A program made the translations under genes and the position numbers. Under the pieces are notes generated by a model. The model was not told the origin of the DNA, did not search any database, and saw nothing but the letters and a program-made list of their open reading frames with translations. This document shows positions 10,036-22,239 of a DNA stretch of 64,000 bases, piece after piece. Positions within the stretch are counted from its first letter, which is position 1. Each line of letters opens with the position of its first letter. Location of the stretch: assembly GCA_035771175.1 (NCBI GenBank), contig CM069593.1:39216741-39280740 (forward strand), written 5' to 3'. This DNA comes from Paratinospora sagittata. Taxonomy: Eukaryota; Streptophyta; Magnoliopsida; Ranunculales; Menispermaceae.

Positions 10036-12862
10036 TGTGGTGACCCCGCACCCCGGACCATTAACCCCGCAAGGAATGGTGCGTGGAATGCCGGGGCGGG
10101 ACGCCCGGCGTAGGCATCTCCAACCACTTCTCAACTTTCGTGAGGTGGTTGAGACCCTACGAGCCTTATCCCAAACAACGACATAATATAAAAATGTACT
10201 AAACAAAACTACCAACCGTATTAATCATCGAAGACAAGAGATACTCCATAAAAATGAATCATAAATAAAACCGTCATAATCCCTACAGTCCATCAAGATT
10301 GACATACACATAAAGTCCAAAACTATGGGTACAAAAAAAAACTATGGTCTATCTAACAAGTCTCAACTCACCCATACTACAATGTGGTAAGTGTTATAAT
10401 TACATAGTCCAAAATATAATACATCATAATTTCAAACACAATTCAATCAAAATTCCTCTCAACTCACATCGAGGCCTTGGATTCTCTCGCAAGCAAGGCC
10501 CTCAAGATATGACTACTCCTTTGCCCTTATTCGGGACAGAAGGACCTGAAAGAGGAAAATGAGGGTGAGCCAACGGTGCCCAGTGAATAGAATTCAAATA
10601 TGCTATCAATACTCATCAATAAATATCATGTATGCATGTCAATGTGTAGCATGATTAAAAGCTCATAACATATAGATATCAAGCATTTATAATAAGTTCG
10701 ATGCAAGTAAAAGCTTATCAATTTGGATCCACATTCCACATGCATTGGGGTTACTAGTGCACGTCTATTTCACCCTACCGTTCTCATTCCCAAATATTTC
10801 CTTTTTAAAACCCTCCTATGACAAGGTTAAGTCCCCCTATTTGCCAGATAGATGGGCCCAACCAAAGTCATAAGGTTTTCTCAAATCAATGCATCATTCA
10901 AAACATTAGAACACATTCATGTTTTCAACATACAATATATATATATATATATAAGTAATATGATGGCATAAAAGATATAATCATAAATGAAGTCTACTCA
11001 CAACCAAGCCTCGCGAGAGTATCTAACCACACACGGACACCAAACCAAATCAATCCAATCAAGGTCCTGAAACATTCATCAATATATAACCATACATCAA
11101 TTTCTATGCTCAATCACATAGACATTACGCATCAACCCTAAATCAGCCCACATATAGACAATAGGCCTAAATCCCATCTAATCCCACAATTCAACTCAAA
11201 TCACATAACTTAGGCCTCTAATGCATGGTTCTCATTCATAAACCATTCTATTATTCAAAAATACTAATTTTCAATTCCTTAGGCATAAACATGCTCAAAT
11301 TGGGCTATTTGATCACAAGTAGGCATAACCCATGATATGGTCACAACCACCAAATCAGTAGCATAATCAACCCTAAGCATGCTTAATTAAACATAAGTTG
11401 CATCAATTCAATGATTCTAGGCCAAAAGCATCAAAAGCCCTAAAATATGAAATTTTCCATACTTTGGCCATATTGCCGATTTACACTAGGTCACCATGTT
11501 CAGCCATGTATATCACTGATTTTGCATCATGGGTTCATCAACAATGGAAACTAGGTCAACATAGTTGACATGCAAGCTATTTGGAAAGGTCTAAGTTCAT
11601 ATTCTAAATTTAGGTCTAACACAAGCAACCCTACCAATTCTTCATTTAATATTCTGTTCAGATGTATCAATCTACCAACAGAAATATTTAATCACAAAAT
11701 CAACCGTACAGATTAAAGTATGTTAAGAAACAAACCTTTTTTCCAAACATCAGCTCAATCCAACGGTGGACAGAGAAGATAAGCCTCTTTGATGAACAAG
11801 TCTCTAATCAGACAATTTCTCTTTTCCTGCTGCAAATAATCGAACTCAGATGACTATATCACACAAATTACTTAACCCATAAACATCTCCACCGTTCATA
11901 ATGCATACCGATCGGTTTTCAACCACATTCCCCAATATCATATCCATCCAACGGTAGATGTAGGAGATCTACAAGTTTGATCTAAACTGCGCGAGAAATC
12001 CAGACTTTCCGACCAGCTTTGTTTGAGAGGTTATATCTCTTAGAAGAAAACTCCAATCAAGATCTCCACCGACCAGAATTAATACCCATAAGATACGAAC
12101 TTTCTGAAAAAGTTTGAGCTCAATCTGACCATATTGGACTAAGATCATGCTCTTTGATGAAAATATTGCTGAGACTTTCCTCAAAGCAACCCTCCTTCTT
12201 TCTCTTCTTCTTCCCTTTCTCTTCTTTTTTCCTTTCTCTCCACTCATCTCACCTTCTAGGACTTCTTTGGGGAAGAGAAGTAGGGCATGGGACACTTGTC
12301 CACTCTTATGCACCAACCTTGACATGTGTTGGAGAGGAGAAATGAGGCATGGGACACTTGTCCATTTTCATGCACCAACTTGACATGTATTGGAGAAGAA
12401 AAATGGGGCATGAGACACTTGTCCATTCTCATGCACCAACTTGACATGTGTTGGAGAAAAGAAATGGGGCATGGGACACTTGTCCATTCTCATGCACCAA
12501 CTTGACATGTGTTGGTCTCATACTACCCCTACCAACCACATGTACTTTAACCAATCTCATGCTCCCATGTATTTTAAATGTCCAATCCATTTAATACACC
12601 AAATTTTCATTCTCATTTATCCTTTTATTCAATCAATCCTAACCCATATCAATTCATGGTTTAATGGGCCCATGCATAAATAATAACATATGCATTATAC
12701 TTTAATTTAACATGACCCATATACAATTTATAATGCACATATTTATATACATTATCAAGCATCAAATATACAAACATTAAACAACCATCAAGGCAACACA
12801 TAGAGTTTGGGCAAAATGCAATTGGATTATGGGCTAGATGAAATAATTTTTGGGGCGTCACA
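10036..12862 (-). mobile_element. Solo LTR (family B) inserted in integrase
   Basis: TGTGGTGACC...GGGGCGTCACA, 2827 bp, flanked by a perfect 5-bp duplication ATCTC at 10031-10035 and 12863-12867. Orientation is minus, because the plus-strand copy at 20494-21141 is followed by a tRNA-iMet PBS at what is here the left end. It matches 17101-19950 along its length. It holds an (AT)n tract at about 10927-10953 and four 61-bp tandem units near its U3 end. With one LTR and intact flanks it is the product of recombination between two LTRs. Confidence 0.92.
12280..12520. repeat. Four 61-bp tandem repeats in LTR U3
   Basis: Units contain ggcatgggacacttgtccat, tctcatgcaccaacttgaca and tgtgttggagaa, starting near 12282, 12344, 12404 and 12465. 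The other full LTR of the family has the same array with a different copy number (19395-19612). Confidence 0.85.
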
Positions 12863-13816
12863 ATCTCTGCTTGTCAGCATAGCTCTTCTGTCGACTTTGT
12901 GCTACACGCAGTCGCTCCTTTACTAGTTTGATCTTCTCAGAAGTTTCTTTAACTAGTTTTGGCCCCAATTGTGGTCAATCTGCCATGTTTAACCAGCATA
13001 CCGGAGATCTGCAAGGGCGACTATAGAAAGCCTCGTATGGTGCCATGCCAATACTGGATTGGTAGCTTTTGTTGTATACAAACTCAGCCAAATGTAAGTG
13101 TTTTGCCCATCCGTCATGAAAGTCCAATATGCAACTTCGTAACATGTCCTCCAAGATTTGGATTAAACGCTCTGACTGCCCGTCGGTCTGTGGGTGAAAA
13201 GTTGTGATCATGGTAATCTTGGAGCCCATCATACTCTGGAAACTTTGCCAAAATTTTTATGTGAATCGAGGGTCTCGATCAGAGACGATCATGAGTGGTA
13301 TGCCATGGAGGCGTACAATCTCTTTTTCATACAATTCGGCTAGCTTGGTGGGGTTATCCGTGAACTTTATTGGTAAAAAGTGTGCAAACTTTATAAGTCT
13401 GTCAATGATAACCCAAATTGCATCTTGTATTTTATTATTTCGAGGTAAGGCCGTACAAAATCCATTGCTATGTTCTCTCACTTCCATTTTCCAATAGGTA
13501 AAGGCTAGAAAAGTTTGAAAGGAAGTCTGCATTCTGCTTTAACTTGTTGGCAAACGAGACATCAAGCAACAAAGTCTGCAATAGCCTTCTTCATTCCAGA
13601 GAACCAGAATTGTCGCTTGACATCTTTCTACATTTTGTCTCCCCCAGGATGCATAGCAAACCTCGAGCAATGCATTTCAGTGAGCACTTCTTTTCGAACT
13701 TCAGGATCGTTTGGTAGGCAGAGACGTTTTTTGTAGAAAACTACCCCGTCATCAGAGACCAACCAGTCGAGAAGGTCCTGTCCACTGAGGATGAGTTCTC
13801 TTTTCTCCATTAACAT
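12863..13816 (-). pseudogene. Element A integrase (broken)
   Basis: On the minus strand the order is: zinc-binding H2C2 region ending RFAMHPGGDKM (13628-13816), then the catalytic core in at least three frames (WVIIDRLIKFAHFLPIKFTD and VSDRDPRFT in 13257-13532; TTFHPQTDGQSERLIQILED and AEFVYNKSYQSSIGMAPYEA in 12975-13232), then a basic helix toward 12863. The DDE core residues visible are the Asp of VIIDR, the Asp of VSDRD and the Glu of QSERL. Several stops and frameshifts separate the frames, so the enzyme is dead. The solo LTR at 12862 splits it from its chromodomain. Confidence 0.85.
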
Positions 13817-14390
13817 GGGGTCGTTGGCTTGAGCAGCTGAAATTTTTCGAATAAGCTCAAAGTTTGCTGATAATTGGGAGAGTCGTGATCTTTCTCCTCC
13901 TCAATCAGCTGTAAGTTAAAATTTTCCATCTCCGTAGCCAACTTTCTCATTTCGAAGTTAAGAATATAAGCAACAACATAAGATTTTCTACTCAAGGCAT
14001 CAGCTACAACGTTGGCTTTTCCCGGATGGTATTGGAGCTGAAAGTCATAATCTTTCAAAAATTTCAACCATCGTCTTTGGCGGAGAGGTTTAGGTCTCTC
14101 TGAATGTAGATGTACTTGAGGCTTTTGTGATCCGAGAAGACCTCAAACCGTTCACCCCATAGGTAGTGACGCCACAACTTCAGTGCGAATAGGACAGCTG
14201 CAAGTTCCAAGTCATGTGTTAGGTAATTACCCTCATGAATTTGTAGTTGTCTAGAAGCATATGCAACAACTTGGCCTTCTTGCATTAGTACTGCACCTAA
14301 GCTTTGGAGAGAGGCGTCGATGTATACTAAAAATCCAACTTCATTTCTTGGAGTGATTAGTACAGGTGCTGTCGTGAGGCATTTTTTCAA
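13810..14390 (-). pseudogene. Element A RNase H and connection
   Basis: Reads TAPVLITP, then a Ty3-type RNase [41 protein letters not shown] with the catalytic-type Glu/Asp residues, and [10 protein letters not shown]. It continues after a frameshift at about 14065 to FLKDYDFQLQYHPGKANVVA and DALSRK. A TAG at 14391-14393 separates it from the reverse transcriptase frame. The order fits an integrase-last Ty3/gypsy pol on the minus strand. Confidence 0.87.
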
Positions 14391-14393
14391 TTC

Positions 14394-15845
14394 CTAAAAT
14401 GACGATTCACAGGCTACGTTCCAGATGAATCGTATGTCTTTCCGAGTGAGTTTGGTCATAGGTTCAGCAATCTTGGAGAAGTCCTTGATAAAGCGTCTGC
14501 AATAGCCAGCCAATCTGAGAAAACTCCAGATTTGAGTAACTGTGATAGGTTGCTTCCAATTTAATACTGCTTCAACTTTTGAAGGATCCACTTCAATGCC
14601 ATTGCCTGAAACCACATGACCTAGGAATTGAACTTTCTTCGCCCAAAATTTGCACTTACTCCACTTTACATAAAACTGATGGTTTCTTAAGGTCTGGAGG
14701 ACAATCCTCAGATGTTTCTTATGGTCTTCCTCTGTTGGTGAATATACCAAGATGTCATCTACAAAAACCACCATGAATCGGTCTAAATATGGTCTGAAGA
14801 TGCAATTCATCAAATTCATGAACGTTGCAGGTGCATTTGTTAGACCGAACGACATGACTAAGAACTCGTAATGACCATACCGAGTCCTAAAAGCCACTTT
14901 ATTTATGTCTGACTCTCTGATCTGGAGTTGATGATAGCCAGATTGTAAATCAATCTTAGAGAAGTATTTGGCATCTCTAAGTTTGTCGAACAAGTCATCG
15001 ATCATGGGCAATAAGTATCTATTCTTGATGGTTGCGTTATTCAACTTGCGATAGTTGATGCAAAGCCGTAACGAACCATCTTTTTTGTGAACAAACAGAA
15101 CTGGAGCGCCCCAGGGTGATGAACTTTTTCTGATGAAACCAGTACTCTCTAATTCCTTCAGTTGTTTGTTCAACTCAACCAGCTCGACATTGGACATTTT
15201 GTATGGTGGAATTGAGATGGGTTCAGTCCCTAGTATGAGTTTGATCTCAAAATTGAATTCCCGAACTTGAGGTAGACCAGAAAGGTCATTTAGAAAAACC
15301 ATTGGAAATTTAGATATGACCAGGACATCATGTACTTCAAGAGGGTATAGTGATGATGATTCATTGTCATCACCAAGGGATAGGGCTCGGAGCTGTGCCT
15401 TGAGGAGTGCGACAATCGAGTTGTGTATCCATTTCCGCGTTCCCTGAATTTTGACAAACTCCCCAGTGGGCAAAGTTAACTGAACTTGCTTCTTCAAACA
15501 ATCAATTATAACATTCAGTGGTGTTAACCAGCTCATGCCGAAGATGATGTCGAAGTCTTCTATGTCCATCACTAGGAGATCTGCATAAATTACTTGTTCT
15601 GATATTCGAAGTTCACATCTAGAACACTTCATTTTCATGTCAGTACCCGATCTTATTGGTGTTAAGACATAGATTATGAAGCTGGTGGGTTCAAGTTGCA
15701 ACCCCAAATGTCTTACCAATGCAGAAGATATAAAGGAGTGCGTAGCACTCGAATCAAACAAGACATGCACCATTGTATTGAACAAAAAAAATGTACCTTC
15801 CACTACATTGTTGTATGGAAGGGGTTTTTGAGCGATGGTATACAC
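14394..15845 (-). pseudogene. Element A protease and reverse transcriptase
   Basis: A 483-codon open frame. The retropepsin site near residues 31-35 reads DSSAT where the family has DS/TGAT, so the catalytic Gly is lost. Reverse transcriptase follows: [16 protein letters not shown] (about 243-258), [22 protein letters not shown] (about 294-306), [10 protein letters not shown] and FVDDIL at 361-366, with both catalytic Asp present. [11 protein letters not shown] and the thumb end follow. It is the best-kept part of the element and shows Tekay-like wording. It is nevertheless inactive, given the damaged protease and the stops in adjacent domains. gag lies just upstream on the right. Confidence 0.9.
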
Positions 15846-17100
15846 TCTGCCCTGTTGCCTTTGCCTCTGATTCTACTAGTTCTGCCTGGGCTGGGTGTTG
15901 GCCGCAGGTGTGGCTTGTTGGGCTGAGAGTGTAGGAACTGGCTGTTGCAATTGTGAATGGCGGGGACAGAGGATTTTTAAATGACCTTGTTGGTCGCAGT
16001 GGTAACAAGTCAGCCTCTGATGTTGAGGCGTTTGTTGCCAGTTCTACTGACAATGCTGATTGTGGTGTTGCTAGTCACCACCTTTGCCATTGCTATTTCG
16101 GCGACCACCCCTGCCATTTCGGCCTCCTCTGTTATGATTATGAAAACCCTGATGGCCAGGGTTAGAAGTTTCAGTCACAGATGTCGTGGCCTCATGTTTT
16201 TGCACGAGGGCTGAGCAAAATTTTCAAGTAGGGTTTCTTCTTGTTGCCCTGTTGAGCAAAATTTGCCACCCATTTTCCTCTATTTTTTCTCTGTTTTTGC
16301 TGTGTTTTCTCTTGCTCAAAGTTCATGGTCATATTGACTAGCTCCCTATAATTCTTGAGATCCAAGATTGACACGGCCTGTCGGATGTCGTGACGAAGGC
16401 CATTATAGAATTTCTCAGCCTTATCTAGCTCCGTTGAGATGGTGGAGAGAGAGAAGACTGATAGTTCATTGAACCTGATAGCATACTCTAGGACTGTCAT
16501 GCTGCCTTGGTAAAGCCTGCCAAACTCCTGGCATCTTTGCCTCTTCACTGCGTCAAGGAAGTGCTCATCAATGAACAATGACTCAAACTCCAGCCAAATC
16601 ATGTCTGTTACGTTGATCCTTGGGTCTTCCTTCACGATTATCCACCAAGTGTTAGCTCCACCAACAGGTTGGTCTCCACCAACAAGTTGGTAGGAAGCTA
16701 GTAGAATTTCTCGACTCTCGTCGACTCTCATAGCCTCAAGAGCCTTTTTTGACTCATCAAGCCATTTCTACACTTCATCCGCATCAATGGTGACAACAAA
16801 GGTAAGGAGTTGTAGCCTTTTATACTTCGTGATATGGTCGGTTTGGCTCTCCGACCCAGATCGAACAGATTCTTGTACGGTGACCACCTGGTTGGCCGCA
16901 GTCTCATGGACGACTGTTTGTATTGTCACTTTCATCGCCTCAATAAATCCTACGAAAAAGTGTTTCATGCCCGGAGGCATGACGAAGGGTGTAGGTTGAG
17001 GTGGCATTGCCTGTCCAGAAGTAGTGGCAGTGTCATGTGTGGCCTGTTCTATTCTCGGAGACGGCGATTCCTAATTTTGTGTCTCAGAAGGTGCCTCCTC
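15846..17100 (-). pseudogene. Element A gag (nucleocapsid and capsid), truncated
   Basis: The minus-strand frames give capsid text at 16192-16731 (WLEFESLFIDEHF, AVKRQRCQEFGRLYQGSMTV, FYNGLRHDIRQAVSILDLKN). The N-terminal part is at 16768-17007 (MPPQPTPFVMPPGMKH) with further in-frame codons to 17100 broken by one TAG. An intact CCHC zinc knuckle, CYHCDQQGHLKILC, lies at about 15966-16010 in another frame. Frameshifts divide the pieces. gag is cut at 17100 by the family B element starting at 17101, so its start codon, leader and 5' LTR are not attached here. Confidence 0.82.
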
Positions 17101-19950
17101 TGTGGCAACCTCGCACCCCGGACCACCATCCCCGCGGGACGGTGTGCAAAATACCGAGGCAGGACGCCCGTCGTAGGCATCTCCAACCACCCTCAACCTG
17201 TGTGACGTGGTTGAAACCTACGAGCCTTATACAAAACTAAAACATAACTTGTGTAATTCTACCATCTAAGATAATCATCAAGATGAAACCACAAATAATC
17301 CATACATAAAACCATAACCCATCAGTCCATCAAGATGGACATACATATATAGGTCCAAAAACCATGGGTACCAAAAAAATCATTCGTCATATTGGCCACA
17401 TAGTCTAACTAACAAGAACCCAACTCACCAACTATTACCAATGTGATAAGTGATATAATTACATAGTCCAAAATAAGAATACATCATAATTAAAACAAAT
17501 TTCACCAAAAGCGCCTCCCAACTCACGTTGAGGCCTTAAACTCTACGCCAGCAAGGTCCTTAAGATATGACTACTCTCTTGCCCCTATCCTGAACAGAAG
17601 GACTTGTAAAAGGGAAATGAGGATGAGCTAATGGTGCCCAGTGAATAGAATTCAAATATGCCATCAATACTCATCAATATAATCCATGTATGCATGTCAA
17701 TATGCATAATGATTGAAAACTCGTAACATATAGATATCAAGCATTTATTATAAAGTTCGATGCAAGTAAAAGCCTTTCATTTTGGATTCACATTCCACAT
17801 GCATTGGGGCTACTAGTGCATGTTTATTTCACTGTGCCATTCTCATCCCCAATCATATTCATTTGGGGTTACTAGTGCACGTTTGTTTCACCGTGCAGTT
17901 CTCATCCCCAAATACTTCATTTCTAAACCCTCCTATGGCAAAGTCAAGTCTTCCTTCTCGTATACTAGCCTTGTTGTGCCCTTGCGTAAGGGCATACAAA
18001 GACGTAGCTTTTGTCAATCACTAAGTCATTTAGGTCCTTGTAGGACAGACTTAACTCTTTTCAGAGGCAAGATCTACTAGGCCATAGGGTTTTACGCACA
18101 TGCATCATTGAAACACTTAGAACACATTCATGCTTTCAAAACATATAAGATATAATTGATATGATGACATAAAATATTTAGACATAAATAAAGTCTACTC
18201 ACAACCAAGCCAACGAGAGCATTCTAACCACACACAGTTACCAAACTGAAACAACCAAAATCAAGATCCTAAAATAATCATCAATATCCAAAACATACAT
18301 CAATTTCTATGTTCAGCCACATAGAAAATATACATCATTTAATCAACCCACATATAGACAATAGGTCTATATTTCCTCTAATGTCAACATACAACACAAC
18401 AACACATGCCATAGGCCTCAAATGCCTAATTCCCACTCATAAATCACTCAATTCATTAAAAATACCGATTTTCCATTCTTAGCCATAAACATGCTCAAAT
18501 TGAAAATTTTGATCACAAGTAGGTCTAACTCATGACATGGTCACCACCACCTAATCAGTAGCATAATCAACCCTAATCATGCTTAATTAGACATTTAATG
18601 CATCAATTCCATATTTCTAGGTCAAGAGCATTAAAAGCCCTAAAATATGGGAATTTCTATACTTAAGCCATATTGGCAATTTACACAAGATCACTATGTT
18701 CAGCCATGATAATCGTTGATTTAGCAACAAGGATTCATCAACAATGCTCATTTAGTCAACATAGTTGACATGCAAGCTATTTGGAAAGGTCTAAGTTCAT
18801 ATTCTATATTTAGGTTTAACACAAACAACCCCACCAATTTATCATTTAATGTTCTATTCGAATGTATCAATTTCCTAACAAAAATATTTAATCACAAAAT
18901 CAACCGTTCAGATTGAAGTACATTAATAGACGAACCTTCTGCCCAAAAGTGAGCTACATCCAACGCCTGATCAAAGAGATATGTCTTTTTGATTAAGATA
19001 ACTCTAATTGAACGATTTCTCCTCTCTTACTGCAAATACTTGAACTTATACAATTATATCTCCAAAACTACTCAACCAGTCAACATATTAACCGTGCATA
19101 ATGCAACACGTTTAGTTGTGAACCATATGCTAAAGAATCATATCCATCCAACGGTAGATTTAGGAGATCCAACAGTTTGAGCTAAACTGCACGAGAAATC
19201 CAGACTTTCCGACCAACTTTGTTTGGGAGGTTTTATCTCTCAGAATAAAACTCTAATAAAGATCTCCACCAACCAGAATGAATAGCCATACGATACAAAC
19301 TGGCTGACAAAGTTTGAGCTCAATCCGACCATATATCACTAAGATCCAGCTCTTTGATTAAAACATTGTTGAGACTTCCCTCCAAGCAACTTCCTTGGAG
19401 AAGATAAGTGGGGCATGGGACACTTATCCACTCTCATGCACCAACTTGACATGTATTGGAGAAAAGAAATGGGGCATGGGACACTTGTCCACTCTCATGC
19501 ACCAACTTGACATGTGTTAGTCTCATGCACCAACTTGACATGCGTTGGAGAAGAGGAATGGGGCATGGGACACTTGTCCATTCTCATGAACCAACTTGAC
19601 ATGTGTTGGTCTCATACTACCCATTCCAACCACATGTACTTTAACCAATTTCATGCTTCCATGTATTTTAATGTCCAATCCATCTAATTCACCAAATTTT
19701 CATTCTCATTAGTCCTTTTATTTAATCAATCATAACCCATATCAATTCATGGTTTAATAGGCTCATGCATAAATAATAACACATGCATTACATTTTTATT
19801 TAACATGGCGCATATATAATTTATAATGCACACATTTATATACATTATCTAGCATCAAATATACGAACATACACATCAAGCAAACACACAGAGTTCGGGC
19901 AAAATGCAAATGGGTTATGGGCTAAATGAAGAGACTTTGGGGGCGTTACA
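17101..19950 (-). mobile_element. 3' LTR of a truncated family B element
   Basis: TGTGGCAACC...GGGGGCGTTACA, 2850 bp, aligned end to end with the solo LTR at 10036-12862, including the U3 tandem units (19395-19612). Immediately to the right is a purine-rich tract on the minus strand and then pol sequence of the same element type, as expected of a 3' LTR. The five bases before it (TCCTC) have no matching copy after the visible element, in keeping with the rearranged right side. Confidence 0.88.
19395..19612. repeat. Tandem repeats in LTR U3
   Basis: Three full and one partial unit of about 61 bp (ggggcatgggacacttgtcc, ctctcatgcaccaacttgac), homologous to 12280-12520. Confidence 0.8.
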
Positions 19951-19966
19951 TCACACCCACCTTAAA
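19951..19966 (-). other. Polypurine tract of the family B element
   Basis: The minus strand reads AAGGTGGGTGTGA directly before TGTAACGCC of the LTR. This is the expected site for plus-strand priming in LTR retrotransposons. Confidence 0.6.
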
Positions 19967-20493
19967 AGGAACTTCGTCCTCGAAGTTTCAAGGTTAAGAA
20001 ATTACCTAAGTCCACGAACTCGGCAAAGTGCTCCATCATGTAGTCCTCACGCTCCCAAGTCACCTGCTCCTCGTCATGGAATTGTCATCTCCCTTGACCA
20101 TAGGAATTTCTCGGTTACGTAACCTTTGTACCTTTCGGTCAAGAATTTGGACTGGTTCTTCATCATAAGTCTCATCCAGCCTCAGCTCGATGTGTCTCCA
20201 ATCCAAGACGTGATCAAAATCACTCTTGTACACTCTCAGCATTGACACATGAAAGACATTATGCATGGTTGCCAGCTGAGGTGGCAAGGCTAATCAGTAA
20301 GCGACTGGGGCAAATTCATCCTAAAACCACGAACAACCCAATAAATCTCGGAGCAAGCTTGCCTTTTATCCCAAATCTAGTATGACCCTTTTGAGGAGAT
20401 ACCTTTAACAAAACCTGGTCACCCACCTCAAACTCTACGGCCTCCCGTTTAGCATCAGCGTAACTATTTTGTCTGTTTTGAGCTACCTTCATA
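19967..20493 (-). pseudogene. Family B pol C-terminus with chromodomain
   Basis: The minus strand reads QNRQNSYADAKREAVEFEVG, QVLLKVSPQKGHTRFGIKGK and, after frameshifts, MHNVFHVSMLRVYKSDFDHV, PVQILDRKVQRLRNREIPMV and QVTWEREDYMMEHF, then a FKVGV-type end at the PPT. This is the integrase tail and chromodomain of a Tekay-like element. It is broken by at least two frameshifts. At about 20494 it joins a piece of its own LTR family in the opposite orientation, so everything upstream (integrase core to gag) is missing. Confidence 0.85.
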
Positions 20494-21141
20494 TTATGCT
20501 TGATATTTATATGTTATGAGTTTTCAATCATTCTGCATATTGGCATGCATACATGGATTATATTGATGAGTATTGATGGCATATATGAATTCTACTCACT
20601 GGGTACAGTTGGCTCATCCTCATTTCCCTTTTACAAGTCCTTTTGTTCAGGATAAGGGCAAGGGAGTAGCCATCTCTTAAGGACCTTGTCGGCGTAAACT
20701 TTAACGCCTCAACGTGAGTTGGGAGGCGCTTTTGGTGAACTTTGTTTTAATTATGATGTATTCTTATTTTGGACTATGTAATTATATCACTTATCACATT
20801 GGTAGTATTTGGTGAGTTGGGTTCTTGTTAGTTAGACTATGTGGCCAATATGACGGATGATTTTTTTGGTACCCATGGTTTTTGGACCTATATATGTATG
20901 TCCATCTTGATGGACTGATGGGTTATGGTTTTATGTATAGATTATTTGTGGTTTCATCTTGATGATTATCTTAGATGGTAGAATTACACAAGTTATGTTT
21001 TAGTTTTGTATAAGGCTCGTAGGGTCTCAACCGCCTCACATGGGTTGAGGGTGGTTGGAGATGCCTACGCCGGGCATCCTGCCCCTAGTATTCAGCACGT
21101 CGTCCCGTGGGGATGGTGGTCCGGGGTGCGGGGTCGCTATA
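20494..21141 (+). mobile_element. Inverted 3' segment of a family B LTR
   Basis: The plus strand matches the reverse complement of the first 650 bases of 10036-12862 and 17101-19950 (for example atgttatgag, cactgggtacagttggctca, gtggtccggggtgcggggtc). It starts without a terminus at about 20494 and ends at the LTR end (gcggggtcgctata). A PBS follows two bases later. It is therefore the U5 side of a 5' LTR pointing right, head to head with the minus-strand element on its left. Confidence 0.88.
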
Positions 21142-21143
21142 AT

Positions 21144-21155
21144 TGGTATCAGAGC
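21144..21155 (+). other. Primer-binding site, tRNA-iMet
   Basis: TGGTATCAGAGC, complementary to the 3' end of plant initiator tRNA-Met, two bases after the LTR end. Confidence 0.9.
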
Positions 21156-21480
21156 TCAGGTTTACTAGGTTTGGTCCATAAATTGGACTTAGATGACTTT
21201 GACCTAGGAATTGAGTGAGGGCTTTAGGTGATTAAAAGCTTAAAAGCCTTACGATCCTATTTTCTGTGTGTATTATATGATAAGGATAGTTATGATAATA
21301 GGCATCTGTTATTCTCTATATGTGATGGTTGCCTCATTCGGTGCCTCAGAATATCTGAGCGGTGGAGGAGGACGCAGGCAATGGATCACATGGAGAATGC
21401 AAATCAAGAGAGACTTTTGGGGCGTTATTATGCGTGGCCTTCCTCTTTTTTGGGGTTGCATTTTTCTCACTAGCAAAAAG
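21156..21480 (+). pseudogene. Leader and start of gag of the inverted family B piece
   Basis: A leader of about 225 bases follows the PBS. A start codon at 21381 opens MDHMENANQERLLGRYYAWP, which is lost within 30 codons near 21445-21473. The position after the PBS suggests a gag start, but the text is too short to prove it. Downstream sequence is unrelated minus-strand material. Confidence 0.4.
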
Positions 21481-22239
21481 AAAAATAGAACTCTGCTTTA
21501 GGAAACGTAGCCAAGTATAGTGATATGATATTCTCAGCAATAAGTTCGAGAGTTTTGCAACTATAAAACCACTTATTTTTTTAGGTATGGTGTAAGGTTT
21601 TGGTGAGGACTCAAAGAATCTTATGTGCCTCGTATGTTTGGTCATTGAATAAAATAAGGTTAAAGTGTTTATATAATAAGTATAAATTTTGAAAATATTT
21701 CAAATATTTTGGTTCTGGTTTTTGTGAACATACTTACCTTTTGAAAATTCATACGAGTCATAGAGATTCTAAGATTAGCCTCAGTAAATACCCTAGTCTA
21801 AGATTTTATCGTATTCTTATGTGTTCAAACTCTTTTTCTTAGTCTTTTCGATTATTATTCAAATTTGTGTGTCCCATACCACATGAATTCGGTAATAAGG
21901 GGTTCAACCAAGTTAAGTTGTATAAACACGGTCTCTACAAAACATCGGCTGGAGATGAGTTCACTAATAATATCGTCCACATTTACTCGTCCCATACCGT
22001 GTAAACTTAGTGATAATGTTAGTAATTCAACTTTCCCCAGATGTTTTTCCACACAAGGTCGTGGGTTTTCTTACTTTCATGTTTTATTTGGTATCTTCCA
22101 ATATTGTTGTGTCTCATACCACTCCAAAGTTAGTGATACAAAAGAAAAATAATGGTTGTAAGTCGGCCCACCAAACATAGTCTCAAACAAAACATTTCAT
22201 TCATAAAATTACAATGCCAATAAATTTCCTAGTTTCCCT
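21481..22239. other. Retroelement spacer with three related segments
   Basis: No coding region is seen. Three segments about 110-120 bases apart share gtcccataccacatgaattc, gtcccataccgtgtaaactt and gtctcataccactccaaagt (near 21870, 21990 and 22110), each followed by agt(g)ata-type text. It lies downstream of the minus-strand ORF at 22240-23785 and so may be 3' internal sequence of that element. Confidence 0.45.

Noticed and set aside
15696..17240. Several plus-strand ORFs opposite gag
   Set aside because: They are antisense to gag with its zinc knuckle and capsid motifs and have no recognisable content.
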